Assembly (NCBI GenBank): GCA_964438715.1
Contig: CAYTLQ010000258.1
Coordinates: 1-6,757 of the forward strand
Direction: 5' to 3'
DNA: 6,757 nt
Origin: CAYTLQ01 sp964438715
GTDB taxonomy: Bacteria > Bacteroidota > Ignavibacteria > Ignavibacteriales > Ignavibacteriaceae
Position numbers and translations under genes: made by a program. Under the pieces are notes generated by a model. That model saw only the letters and a list, made by a program, of their open reading frames with translations. It did not search any database and was not told the DNA's origin. Below are positions 6,628 to 6,757 of this stretch, piece after piece (within the stretch, counting starts at the first letter, position 1; every line of letters starts with the position of its first letter).

Positions 6628-6756
6628 CTAAAATTGTGTAAAAGCAAGATTATTAACAAAAGAGGCATTGCCCATAGTCTGATTAATAAAATTACTGATT
6701 AAGAAGAAGGTTTTATCAAGGCTTCTTACACTTTCAAAACATCCTATTGCATTAGT
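6628..6756 (-). CDS. Possible C-terminal fragment of an upstream minus-strand gene
   Basis: From the right window edge one minus-strand frame stays open for 42 codons and ends at TAG (6630-6628), 106 bp before the secA start. The deduced tail contains SLDKTFFLISNFINQ and ends VNNLAFTQF. I recognise no family. A frame of this length is only modestly unlikely by chance in AT-rich DNA, so it may equally be non-coding leader. Its same-strand position would fit a neighbouring gene transcribed toward secA. Confidence 0.2.
   Translation of the reverse strand, partial: TNAIGCFESVRSLDKTFFLISNFINQTMGNASFVNNLAFTQF
6679..6702. repeat. 8-bp direct repeat CTGATTAA, 16-bp period
   Basis: CTGATTAA occurs at 6679-6686 and again at 6695-6702, about 160-180 bp upstream of the secA start codon. 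The copies are perfect and 16 bp apart from start to start. It could be a regulator site, or chance in AT-rich sequence. It overlaps the possible partial minus-strand frame. Confidence 0.3.
6704..6727. repeat. Imperfect inverted repeat AAGAAG/CTTCTT
   Basis: AAGAAG at 6704-6709 pairs with CTTCTT at 6722-6727 across a 12-base loop. No T tract follows on either strand, so it is not called a terminator. It is noted because little else marks this end of the window. Confidence 0.25.
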
Positions 6757-6757
6757 A

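Noticed and set aside
6469..6702. 77-codon frame on the + strand across the secA start
   Set aside because: It is partly antisense to the secA N-terminus, and the rest is basic, low-information sequence from AT-rich DNA.

Overview
The window reads as chromosomal DNA from an AT-rich, Gram-negative-type bacterium of the Bacteroidota/Chlorobiota/Ignavibacteriota (FCB) assemblage. The evidence is a 1021-residue SecA with two extra helical segments of the kind seen in that assemblage, a 710-residue TPR lipoprotein whose N-terminus resembles lipoproteins of these phyla, near absence of strong Shine-Dalgarno sequences, and A-rich leaders. An Ignavibacteria-like source is my best guess. It is an inference from protein style, not from a search.

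Layout, left to right. Bases 1-211 carry the C-terminal end of a transposase (probably IS1380-like), cut by the window edge. Bases 212-512 are non-coding and hold the probable right end of that insertion sequence (a CCTA-type terminus may lie near 429), followed by a short leader with repeated TTGATA motifs. A small orphan lipoprotein gene follows on the + strand (513-929). It converges on a three-gene minus-strand cluster with only 8 bp between the two stop codons. An A/T-only hairpin flanked by A and T tracts, placed to terminate both strands, lies inside the last codons of the minus-strand gene.

The minus-strand cluster, in transcription order, is secA (6521-3456), a P-II signalling protein glnB/glnK (3443-3105) and a TPR-repeat lipoprotein (3070-938). 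The gaps are 12 and 34 bp, so it is very likely one operon. SecA drives Sec-dependent export, through which both lipoproteins here would cross the inner membrane. P-II senses ATP/ADP and 2-oxoglutarate in nitrogen control. The TPR lipoprotein is probably an envelope scaffold or assembly factor. No amtB, glnA or other nitrogen gene is visible beside the P-II gene, so its place behind secA is the main oddity of context.

Bases 6522-6757 hold the secA leader, weak promoter-like elements, a short direct repeat and possibly the tail of another minus-strand gene. I found no CRISPR array, tRNA, rRNA or recognisable defence or biosynthetic system. Most of the window is conserved housekeeping sequence, with accessory features only at the left end.
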